In this document: in pieces, positions 1-9,685 of the stretch
How the letters are laid out: every line of letters begins with the position of its first letter
Position numbering within the stretch: position 1 is the first letter of the stretch
Source of the DNA: Limonium bicolor
Lineage: Eukaryota > Streptophyta > Magnoliopsida > Caryophyllales > Plumbaginaceae
Assembly (NCBI GenBank): GCA_023374045.1
Contig: CM041777.1
Span: forward strand, 480,105,594 to 480,169,593
DNA: 64,000 nucleotides
Reading direction: 5' to 3'
Translations under genes and position numbers: made by a program
Notes under the pieces: generated by a model
Told to the model about the DNA's origin: nothing
Database searches by the model: none
The model's input: only the letters and a program-made list of their open reading frames with translations

Positions 1-914
1 CTGTTTGACGAGTTGTCTGTTTGTATTGAGGTGGGAAGTGGAACTTGATTTGCTAGCGATCAAGGGAAGCCGAACACAAATTGGAGTGGAAGGATAGTTC
101 AACACCAATGCTGATCACATTGGGGTTGAAGGACTCTGGAAGCTCCCTTAAGTGGCCACAATAATAACACTAGTAATAGGAATGATCATCATAAATTGAA
201 ATTGGGAGATGTATGCAAGGTTTTCAAAATGAATTTCCAAAACTAATTTGGTACAACGTTTTCTTCAAACTTGAGAATGAGGATCGGTTTTAAAACCGCT
301 CCCACGGACGCTAGTGGATCTTCCATGCCTAGGCACGGGTATCCGGTCGAAACCATAGGAGGTGAAGCTAGTTTTGAGTCTGTGGAAGTGTAGAGTAGTT
401 TGAAACCACTACACCGGTTGTACGGTAACAGTGTGTGTTTTGTATTTTTCCAAGGGCACTAGGGCAGCGTAGTCCCGAGTAAGTATGAGTAAGTATGAGT
501 AAAGTATGAGTAAGTAAGTATGAGTAAGTGCCTGAGGATCTCTATATGTGCAAATGAATTTGATCAGAACCAAAGGACCGTAGAGCCAGAAAGCGTAAGT
601 GCTCAAGTCATGACGGCCGTGAACCAGAAAGCGTAAGTGTTCAAACGTGACCGGTACCTGAGGGATCACTCGCCATTGGGGGAGGATTGTACCTAATTGT
701 CTGCGGATGGACCCCCTTGGAGAGAAGTAAAACGGATATTTTTGATTGCTATGCATGCAGTGACATGCTGTTTGGATGCGTAGTATGCATCATGTCAGAC
801 ATTTGGAGTTTGACAAATTATATGTAGAGGCCATAACCTTAGCATAGAGTATTTAAACAAGTAACAGTATTAGATTCACCAACTTTGAGGGCAAAGTTCT
901 TTAAGGGGGTAGAT
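1..914 (+). mobile_element. 3' end of the internal domain of LARD-like LTR element A
   Basis: This stretch matches the 3' part of the two complete internal domains at about 49500-50426 and 59230-60156, so it is the end of an internal domain whose left part lies outside the window. I see no gag or pol similarity in any frame. The short minus-strand frames are the same shadow frames that recur in the related copies. It contains a small GAGTAAGTAT-type microsatellite at about 478-530 and several short perfect inverted repeats, for example around 283-302. The family appears non-autonomous. Confidence 0.8.
900..914 (+). other. Polypurine tract of element A
   Basis: A purine run (TTAAGGGGG followed by TAGAT) lies directly before the LTR terminus TGAAATACCCC. 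This is the expected place for the plus-strand primer of an LTR retrotransposon. The equivalent runs are at 50412-50426 and 60141-60156 in the related array, and on the minus strand at 27789-27807 in element B. Confidence 0.8.
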
Positions 915-2720
915 TGAAATACCCCGAACTTAAATATGGTGATTAGAATATTCTAATATAGTATTTAAGGGCCTAATAGTGCCTAAGTAATTTTTGGTAA
1001 GGAAAATAAATCCAAAAGAAATGAGAAAACGCTTAGAAAGCGAAAAACGCTAAATGAGCATTAAATAACCATAGGAGGTACGAGACCTCAGTTATAGTAT
1101 CGCAAGGATTCCTAAGGCTTATTCATGCCTAATCGATGTACGGGAACGATTCCCGAAGAAAATAGATCCTTAAAACGGATTAAAAACACAAACGAATTTT
1201 TTAAAAGCACGTTATTCGAGGAAACCGAGAAAACGTGATTTTAAATGGGTTAAATAGACCCGTAATAATTATAATTAATTAAATATTCATTAATAAATAT
1301 TAATGAAGGTATATAACCAATAAAATTAATTAAACAAGAAAATTCCGAAAAACGGGTACCGATTAGTAAAACTGTCAAAAAATGGGAAGTTGTGGGGCGA
1401 CAATGTAAATAAGTAAAGCTTGTGTGTTCCACTTGCAAATGAGATTTAAAAATCTGTAGGTTTGGGTAAGTGTGACCGATTTTGGTCTGCCCCCTCTCAC
1501 ACTCACACACTAATAAAGAAAGAAAGAAAAATAGAAGCCAAAAGTACACACACCCTTACCTAGTACACTCTCTCTCCCCTAATTTCTATTCTCTCACGTA
1601 CTCCCTCCTATCTCTGATTTCTTTTCTTCCTACTGAAGCCAAACATGGCGATTGAGAAAACACCATGGAAGCTCCACTTCTCCTCTCTTGTTAACCCCCT
1701 TATACTTGTCCAAATCCCACAAAAACCATACCGTTGGAATCCTCTCATTTAGGAGAACAATCTCCACCTTTCAAAATCCAAAAACAACCAATTTCATTTT
1801 CATGGGTGTAATGGGTTTTGGAGCTTGAGAGTCACCATTTGGAATTCCATCTTCTTCTTCATATTCTAAGGTAAGAAAAGAACTCCAACTCTTCTTTTCT
1901 TTTTCCATCCCTTTCTGTTACAAAAAAAAACCCACGTTGAGTTCCATTCTCCTTGTCAGCCTGTTTTGGTATTTCATCCTACTGCACAAAACTTCTTTAG
2001 AAGCTCAAGCTTGTGTTAACTAAAAACAAGAAGCAATGGAACAGAATAAGAAAAAGGAGAGCAATGAAGGAAGAAGAAGAGAAGAGAAAAAAACAAGAAA
2101 CGTGAGGTAATGCCTCTGTACAAACCTTGTCTAATGTGTATGTATGAGTAAAAATATTGCTTTGAGCAAATGTAAAACCAATTAACCGTGGGTGAATGAG
2201 TATAAGGCATTGACTGCATTGATAAGTTAGAATCTGTTGAAAACAAAGAAATGAGCTACTGGAGACAACGTTGAGTTGTCTGATGCATATATACATATAA
2301 ACTGTCAAAGCATATGTAAGTATAAACTGAGCAGGTTGAATGTGTTTGGTTGTGTGAGCAAATAAATGTGATGAAAACCTTAAGTTTTAGGCGGTACCAT
2401 GTCAAAATTTAGAGAGGAAACTATATTACTTAGAAGCTGGTAGCCATTGTCGATTAAGAAAGAAAATGAAACAGAAGCAATAGCAGCAGCTCGATGAACT
2501 ACAACAGATGAAAGAAAACAAAATTGACAGAGTGTGTAACTTATCAGTAGGTTGAGAGATTTGATTTTTGTGAGGGAGTAAGGTAGGTTAGATGCTAAAT
2601 AAGCTATAAAACATGTTAGAAACAAGAAGGATTGAGTGTGGGAATCATGGAGGATAGATTGAGCAAAGAAAGAATGAAACAGACCATGAAAAGATTTGCA
2701 TTTCGTAACAGACCAGAGAT

Positions 2721-2974
2721 GGTCCAGGACTTAAGCCTTGTATAAGGTCCCGGACCATCCTGTCAAAATAAACCGAGAGTTGCCATAATGCCCTGGTCCG
2801 GGACTTAGCCTATGTATGAAGTCCCGGACCATAGTGAAAATAAGTTCGAGATTAGAGGCAGCTTATGGTCCGGGACTTACCTTATGTATAAGGTCCCGGA
2901 CCATAACAAAAAACGATTCGAGAGTTGTGATCTGTGTTGGTCCGGGACTAAGGACCCGGACAAGGTCCCGGACC
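2721..2974. repeat. Four-unit palindrome array in the LTR of element A
   Basis: Four units start at 2721, 2795, 2867 and 2939, a period of 72-74 bp. Each is an inverted repeat with arms GGTCCGGGACTT and AAGTCCCGGACC, or close variants, around a 12-nt spacer. Unit 2 is a perfect 12-bp stem. The array ends about 65 bp before the TATA-like box. The equivalent place in the array LTRs holds a different palindrome with nearly the same period. Confidence 0.9.
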
Positions 2975-3039
2975 AACACCAAAATACACCCGTAAGTTAT
3001 TTAAATGGGCTATAAGTTAGGGAAGTGAATGGGGATGAG

Positions 3040-3047
3040 TATATAAG
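3040..3047 (+). promoter_or_regulatory. TATA-like box of the element A LTR
   Basis: TATATAAG lies just downstream of the palindrome array. The related LTRs have TATAAAT at the corresponding place (43311, 53026, 62761). The position within the LTR fits a Pol II promoter. The transcription start is not known. Confidence 0.5.
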
Positions 3048-4104
3048 ATGAGTAGAACTTAATTAATGATGATTAAGGGTCATTAGAAGTAAGAACAAGC
3101 TAGAGTAAGAGTGAGAAGTAAGTAAAGAATGAGAATGAAATTGTATAAGTATGAATTAGTAAGTATGGACCGGGATAATGGGGTTAAGTATGGGGATACT
3201 AATTTTGTATACCGTAAGTCTTGATGTTAATAAAACATTTGAATGTTATCAGTGGAACAAGTGTGAACCAAGGAACGAGGGAACACACGGTAAAGCTAAC
3301 CCCGGTGAAAGGTATGATTTTCTCATGCCCCGTATGCTAACCGAGTTACGTTGATTTGTGTGTTGTATGCCGGCTAATCAAGACTAAAGCATGAAAATGA
3401 TTTATTGCCTTCATTGTATGTCTTGATGTATGTTGTGTGAGCTAACCCTTCTTGATTGATTGTGTGGCTTCATTTAGTGCGTAGTACGACTCATAAATGA
3501 GTCTTGTTGTGTAGTGACTCGTAGTAAGAGTCATGGTGTGAACTAATGGAAACGTAGCAACGCACTAAACTATCAAATCAATAAATGATAACGCAACCCA
3601 ATGAACTCACTAGAATGTGAGAGAGTGTACGGGAGTAATAACCTCCCGATAACGGTAGGAGAACCGAAGTGAATGATCCACAAATAATAAGTAGTGGAGG
3701 TATTTAAGTAACCTCTAGTAGAGGAATTAATCCTGGTGCAAGACATGAACCATGAGAGTAGTAAAGAATGATGAGGGACCTCCAAACCCCTTAGCAATTA
3801 GTCGACCCACTGTGAGAGGACCCGACTGATGTAAGTAATGACCCGAACATGAGAGTATTCGATATGTTGGGGAAACCCTTAAACCTGAGAATACTAGACG
3901 GTAGTAATTCCCTAAGCTAGTGGAGGTTATCAAGAGGGATACTTCTAGGCTAATCCAAGAGATTGTAAGATACTCCATGAGAGGAGTGTTGGGAATTTGA
4001 GTAGTCCGGTAGAAATAGACAATTGTATATTTGAGGAGCTAAGTGTATAGCCTTCGGATTGTAGGCCCGGTGGCGAGTCTTGTGTATGACTCCGCCCAGA
4101 GACC

Positions 4105-4420
4105 AAGTAATGAGTATTGAGTATTGCGTAAGTACGAGTATGTAATGAGTACCGAGTATTGAGTATGTATGAGTAAGTACTGAGTATTGAGTATAGAGTA
4201 CGTATGAGTAAGTATTGAGTAATGAGTGCGTATGAGTAAGTACAGAGTATTGAGCAGTGAGTATGTACAAGTATAGTAACGAGTATGGAATAAGGAGTGT
4301 GTACGAGTAAGGGTATGAGCATGGAGTGAGGAGTATGTAAGAGTAAAGTAATGAGTAACAAGTAAGGAGCAGGTACGAGTAGAGTAATGAATATCGAACA
4401 ACCCCGAAGTAGTAACGAGT
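4105..4420. repeat. GAGTA-rich degenerate minisatellite
   Basis: Imperfect tandem copies of GAGTATTGAGTA, GAGTAAGTAT and related words follow a conserved block in the LTR. The same degenerate tract occurs in every related LTR (44346-44640, 54070-54355, 63795-64000). In minus-strand translation it gives Tyr/Thr/Ser/Leu-rich frames, which I regard as spurious. Confidence 0.85.
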
Positions 4421-5049
4421 AAGTAACTAATACGAACGGTCAACTATCGAATTGTCTTCCTTAGTAGATATTGAACCTTGTATGTGAACGTAAGTATTGA
4501 TGAATGTATTGTGTAGTAATAGTATGTATGTATGCATGTAAAATGAACTCCATGTATATCCGACCCAAAGTAGTCGGCGTACCGCGGTTAGCACGCGGTA
4601 TATGCGAATTTCATGTGCAGCGTAAGCTGACCCCCTCGGGGGACCGTTTTTAGTGTGCAGGTACCCGAAGCTGATCACCGTTCGAGAGAGTAGGACGGGG
4701 ACTGCTACGTAAGCATGGGTAGTTGTATAGTAGGAATTGGTACTTGTATTGTAATGAGAATTTGGAAGCTTAAACTGTATCGGTAATTTAAGGATTGTAG
4801 TATGCTCGGTATAGTAATGTATTGGAGTTGTAATTGGATTATGGATGAGTATGCAATGGGAAGTATTGTATTGTTTAGAGTACTCGGTATGTTCATATTC
4901 ATCAGACCGATAGTATGTAGTATTGTAACTCTCCTTGTTAGTCACGTGGGTGACTAACGGCATTGTACACCCGCCGTTGTGTAAGGAGTATCCGCTGCGA
5001 AGGTAAATATTTGTACAGTAATGACGGTATTAGCGGTAGGGGTGTTACA

Positions 5050-5238
5050 ACTGTCCTCTACCTTTATAATACATAGAGTTAAACAGAATTACAGACTTGA
5101 GTAACATTAGGTAAAAATAGTAACATGCAGAAACAAATTTGCTTAGAAACCAGAAGAGAGATAGAAAGAGAAAGAAGCAGAAGGAAGACACATAGATGAA
5201 ATAACAACTCAAAATTAACCCAATACTACTAACAATTA
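5050..5238. other. Short spacer, nothing recognised
   Basis: Purine-rich unique sequence between the LTR of element A and the MITE. It ends with TTA (5236-5238), the left target-site copy of that MITE. Confidence 0.7.
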
Positions 5239-5361
5239 GGGGGCGTTTGGTTCAAAGGGGGAAACAGAATGGAATCAGGAAAGGGAATGGAGAGAAATGG
5301 AAAAGAATTCTCTTTGATTTTCCTGATTGTTTGTTTGAGCTGGAGAAATGAAATAAATAAT

Positions 5362-5487
5362 TGGTCAACGGCCGCCAGTCAATGGTCAACGTTTGTCGGT
5401 CAACAGCCATTAATTACCGGTCAACATTCACCGGTCACCGGCCAATGGTCATTAGTCATCGGTCAATGATCATATGTTGTCGGTCAA
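5362..5487. repeat. Degenerate 7-bp tandem repeat, consensus CGGTCAA
   Basis: GGTCAA occurs at 5363, 5384, 5398, 5419, 5461 and 5482. All spacings are multiples of 7. Variants AGTCAA, GGTCAC, GGTCAT and AGTCAT fall on the same lattice (5377, 5433, 5447, 5454). About 18 units are present. The complement, TTGACC, is the W-box core bound by WRKY factors. Any regulatory role is inference. Confidence 0.8.
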
Positions 5488-5799
5488 AGTGTATTGGGGA
5501 ATGGGAATCTCATTCCCCAGTAGGGGTGGGGAATGATAAGTGTCCAAATGAGCATGTTTTATGGGTGTATTTCATATATTATATTAGCACTTTTCTTGCT
5601 CATTTCTCACTTATCGTATGTTTTTCCTCTAGTTTATGTTTTATTGGTTATCTCACAAATTTATTGGTTAAACATGAGGAAAACCAAGCTATGAGCAAAG
5701 TAGACAAAGAGACGAACGCATAGGCGCAAACGGCTCGAAAAACGGAGTCCAAACGAAGAATCTAGAGCCGGTCAAAGTTCGCAAAACAAAACGAGTCAG

Positions 5800-6110
5800 A
5801 CTTCCGTCCGTGTCTCGTCCGCATTACAAAGGCCGGACAGAGCTTGAGCCGTCCGTGTCTTGTCCGCACTACAAAGGGCGGACAGGTTAGAGACGTCCAC
5901 GGATTTTAACCCGGACAGAGACACGGACAAGAAGAGAAGAAGAGACCGTGTGACGTCCGTGGAACCAGGGCCTGACAAGGGCCGGACGGACATATGTCCG
6001 TGTCTTGTCCGGGTATTTTTGGCCGGACAGGAATGAGGCGTCCATGGATTAAAGGTCGGACAAGGGGCGGACGTGAGCAAATGTGTCCGTGGAAAAATGG
6101 ACGGACACAA
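5800..6110. repeat. GTCCG/CGGAC-rich inverted-repeat array in the solo LTR
   Basis: Repeated GTCCGTGTC, TTGTCCGC and GGCCGGACA words in both orientations allow extensive self-pairing. The array lies about 210 bp upstream of the TATA-like box at 6322-6328. Similar-themed but different arrays occur in other LTRs of the window. Confidence 0.75.
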
Positions 6111-6321
6111 ACAAGGACGCGTCTAAATGCAACGCAGATCCAGAAATTAACGCGACTGGTTTCCTTCGCCGACTGGTTTTCTTCGCCGACTGTCTTCCCC
6201 AAGTTGCTTCTTCCTTTGCGGCGCCTGCAGACATATCCATCTACTCCATTAAACATATCAGGCGCCTGCCTTAAAATCCTCACGCGTTGTCGCAGCTTGT
6301 CTTCTTCCTCCTCCATTCTTC

Positions 6322-6328
6322 TATAAAA
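6322..6328 (+). promoter_or_regulatory. TATA-like box in the solo LTR
   Basis: TATAAAA in a pyrimidine-rich context, with transcription inferred on the plus strand. This is a plausible LTR promoter. Sequence alone cannot show that it is used. Confidence 0.45.
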
Positions 6329-7355
6329 CCCACGCTTCTTCTGCTCAAATAAATCATCCCTTCCTCTCAATCCAAAGCAGACCACAGTATCATCGTTCCA
6401 CAGTTTCCACACCTATGATCCATTCCATCCTCTTATCCCCCACTTCTCCATTTTATTTTCATTCATTCCACCACGAAGCAGAAGCACGATAAGAAGAAGA
6501 GAAGAAAAGGGAGCTGGAGCATAAGCGAATCGCAGTCCAGTCTCCGCCGGCAGTCTCCAAAATAATAGCTATCTCTGCTTTCTTTTTATTTCTGTTAATG
6601 TCTGAGTGATTTTTATTCGTATCCTAGGATGGGGGTTGATTCTAATATTACTTAAATAAATATTTATCACCTGTTTCACTTATTAAACTTGTTTTAATTC
6701 CTTTCAGCAAATATTGTTAAATGCTTAGCGTGACAAACTACTGCATTTATTTGGTAACTATCAACACATGATTTTGAGATAGTCAAAGTACCACAAAGGA
6801 ATAAACCTTGGTATTTACACTCCGGATTGAGCAAGAAAATACTGAGGCTATGACTAAGAGTTCGTAACTGACAATTATTAACTCTAATAGACAATAAATA
6901 ATTGAGACAAGGTTATAAATTTGTTTAAGTAATTTAGGCAATTCCCCCGCTATCCTAGGGTACCTTTTTCCATCCATTTACTTTATTTTACTGTGTTTAT
7001 TATTTCTGCACTGATCCTAAACAAATCAAGCTTGCCTCCGGCTAAACCCCAATTTACATTTTATGCACTTTTATTTATCTTTTTGTACATTTACTAAACT
7101 GGATAATTAATTAGATAGTTGCGAAGTCTCTGTGGATACGACCTTGTTGTACTACAAAGATTGGGTTCACTGCCCATAGTTAGCAAGATAGTTTAACTAC
7201 TATTTTGCACCAACAGGGAATCAGGAAAAAGGGTTTTGGGGTAATCCCATTCCCATTCCCTTTCCTGAAAATAGGAAAAATTGGCAAAACAAACAGCAGG
7301 AAAGGGAATCATTCCGATTCTCTTTCTTGATTACCTCAAAACAAACGCCCCCTTA

Positions 7356-9310
7356 ATCTACACCTCCCATAAAGAAGAGAAGAAACCGTGACATGGGTAA
7401 TCACCTTTTCAGTTTGAAGGAAAGAACCCAGAATCATGAAATAGTGAAAAAAGCGGAAACTATGAGATAGTGGCTCCATTTGACAACCCAAACCCAACAG
7501 CTCCCAACTTTCCTATTTTTTCTGCTCTACTTTATTCATTTTGACAGTTGATAGCTGGTAGCTGTCAGCTATTACAAACACGTTCCCACATTTTTTTATC
7601 TACTTTATTTATTTTGACAGTTAACACTGAGGTCCCACTTTTTCTCCTCTACTCCTTTTGACAAGTAGCAATTGCCCCGAGACATCAAACGAAGTCAATA
7701 GAAACGGCGAAATCACACTGAAAAGAGATAGAGATTGAGAGAGGCTAGTCAATGAGTAAAAAAGGCTTTTTCCATTAAAAAAAAGTCGTCAAGTAAAAAT
7801 GGAAAAAATAGGAATCCGACATGGACAGACATTATTTATGTTGAGGGCAAAAATATGGACGAACTGTTACAACGACGTACCACTAAACCAAGGATTCATA
7901 TCTAATTAAAACTTGAGGGTCCACGTCTTAAGTTTCATTGTTGTTAATAGACTCTTTTGGCCTGGTGTTGAAATGGTCACTTCATGTCATATACTATTTA
8001 ACAAATGCTTGACCAAACCATGCCACCAAATTTGAGTAATGCAAAATAATCGTAATACTAGTCAGAGATAGCATGGATGAGTTATTTTTCTCAAAATAAT
8101 GACATAGTTTCAAGGTGCAACTTTGCTATAATATAATGTGAAACGATTGGTCAATTACTTTGCTCTTTTTTGATAAGTTAAATCTGTAACTGAATTTGAT
8201 ATTAACATCAAAATACAATGTTAGAACAGAAACTGATCAAATAAAGAATGTTAAGACGGATTTAAGATTTCTAATACAATTAGTATGACACAAAATTATG
8301 TTAAACAGTTCATGTGAACTTTGATTTGTTGAATTGTTCTCTTAAAAAAACTAGCCTGATTAGGTATGTATTTTTAAGTGGAACTATATTTGATTTTTTG
8401 TTTATTTTATGCAAAGTCTTATAATAAAGGTTATAATGAGGAACAATACCAAAAATAATGACAAAAGAAACAACTATAAACAAGGTGCATCAAATGTAAA
8501 CATCTTAAAAGTAGCCATTACAACTAAACTAGTTTTTTGGTTTATGATAAATACAACTAAAATAATTTCTGTATAGTCAAAGGAATGAACATGATGATAG
8601 AGAAGATAACACGAGTCTTGTCACTGCATAGATGGACAAACAAGAATAAACAGTGGAACTTATCGACAAAAAACTAGTAGTAAAACTAAACCAAAAATTA
8701 ATCTACACACAAAAGAATATGGACTATTACAGCTACTAAGTAATTATTCAAAGAAAAAGTAAATCAACGCCCACCATATGCAAGAGATTCACAATGGTAT
8801 CATGCACTTTACAGAGATGGAGATTAGATTAGACGTTCGAAAACTGCGGGCGTAGAGAAAACCGCCCTCTACGGCCGACAGAGAATATGATTTTGTTTCT
8901 TCATGTTCTGATGTTCACACATGCCGATATCAAGCAAGGGTTTAGAATGGTTGGGCACTATACACCCTCATGCACCAAAGCCCTTCCCCCGAATGGTGAC
9001 TTGGGGATCCTCACTAATGACTATTTGCTGCGAACAGGATGGCCAAGCGAATATACTTGAAGTAAATTTAGTAACATTTGCCACAAGTCAGCAATAAGTA
9101 GGCTAGTTCGAAGTCAACATGCTGAAAAATGTGCACCACTGTACATGTTACTGAAACAATACCAATTGAATGGGATCCTACTAAATATCAGGAAACCGCT
9201 CTATCTAAGCTATGATCTAACTATGCATCACAGAGTACCTAAAAATCACAATGACAAGAATTGGGAGTACTCACATCTCTTGGGGAACATTATATCAGAA
9301 AAAAGAGGCC
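7356..9310. other. AT-rich intergenic DNA and 3' flank of the MBD8-like gene
   Basis: I see no gene, tRNA or recognisable transposon in this stretch. The last few hundred bases, about 8830-9310, probably hold the 3' untranslated region and polyadenylation region of the minus-strand MBD8-like gene, whose stop codon is at 9311-9313. Confidence 0.5.
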
Positions 9311-9685
9311 TTATAAATACTGGCCCGTCTTGCAAGCTGGGCATAAGGAGCCTATTGAACCAGCTTGTGACTCAGGATCAATAGGTTCGTGTTGAAACTC
9401 ATTATGACACCACACACATATGATAGTGCTGACGGGTTGTTGATGACCCAGGTTGGCCATTGAGTTGTTTCTCCCAATCCAAAGTGAAGAATCAAACCCT
9501 TGTCCCATCCCTGCATTATCATAAGGCAGCACCTTCGAGTCTTGAAGCTGATGACCATTAGAATCCTGTGGAGTCAGAAAGCTAAACTCCATTGGTTCCA
9601 CTGTTTCATTTCTCAGTCCATCAAAGCTCGGCATGCTGTCAAACTTTTCATTCATGCTGAATACAACATCATTGTCATTGTCTAC
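9311..9685 (-). other. Exon 4 of the MBD8-like gene with C-terminal CxxC pair
   Basis: The acceptor TTTAG precedes GTAGAC at 9685. The frame is open to TAA at 9311-9313. The end of the protein contains CVWC and CPAC separated by about 25 residues with EFQHEPID between them, which matches the C-terminal signature of MBD8 homologues. It probably binds a zinc ion. Confidence 0.8.

Larger units (their letters stand above)
915..5049 (+). repeat. 3' LTR of element A (about 4.1 kb)
   Basis: The LTR starts TGAAATACCCC after the polypurine tract and ends GGGGTGTTACA at 5049, with TG...CA termini. It aligns along most of its length with the array LTRs at 40935-45266, 50427-54985 and 60157-64000. The hairpin array at 2721-2974 is the exception: it has a different sequence from the array at the same place in those LTRs. 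There is no protein coding. It contains a TATA box at 3040, a GAGTA-rich minisatellite at 4105-4420 and a U5 hairpin at about 4934-4956. The sequence after 5049 is unique, so the element ends here. Its 5' end is outside the window, so its target duplication cannot be tested. Confidence 0.88.
5534..7215. mobile_element. Solo LTR, probably Athila/Tat lineage
   Basis: The LTR begins TGATAAGTG and ends CACCAACA. It is flanked on both sides by the 5-bp duplication GGGAA (5529-5533 and 7216-7220), which shows an intact insertion boundary with no internal domain. The near-terminal text, containing CTGTGGATACGACC, is typical of Athila/Tat-type plant LTRs as I know them. It contains a GTCCG-rich array (5800-6110) and a TATA-like TATAAAA at 6322. 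No coding was found. Confidence 0.85.
5239..7352. mobile_element. Non-autonomous PIF/Harbinger (Tourist-like) MITE, split by a solo LTR
   Basis: The left end GGGGGCGTTTGGTT and the inverse of the right end, GGGGGCGTTTGTTTTGAGG, form the terminal inverted repeat. Both sides are flanked by TTA, the target preferred by PIF/Harbinger. Removing the inserted LTR leaves about 430 bp with no coding capacity. The element contains a strict 7-bp lattice repeat at 5362-5487 and an inverted repeat around 5496-5520. Confidence 0.85.

Noticed and set aside
3945..4443. Minus-strand open frames rich in Tyr, Thr, Ser and Leu (also near 44052-44783, 53754-54504, 63502-63969)
   Set aside because: They are translations of the GAGTA-rich minisatellite, differ in frame between copies and have no domain.
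5994..6412. Arg/Cys-rich open frames over the GTCCG array
   Set aside because: They are products of the repeat composition within the solo LTR.
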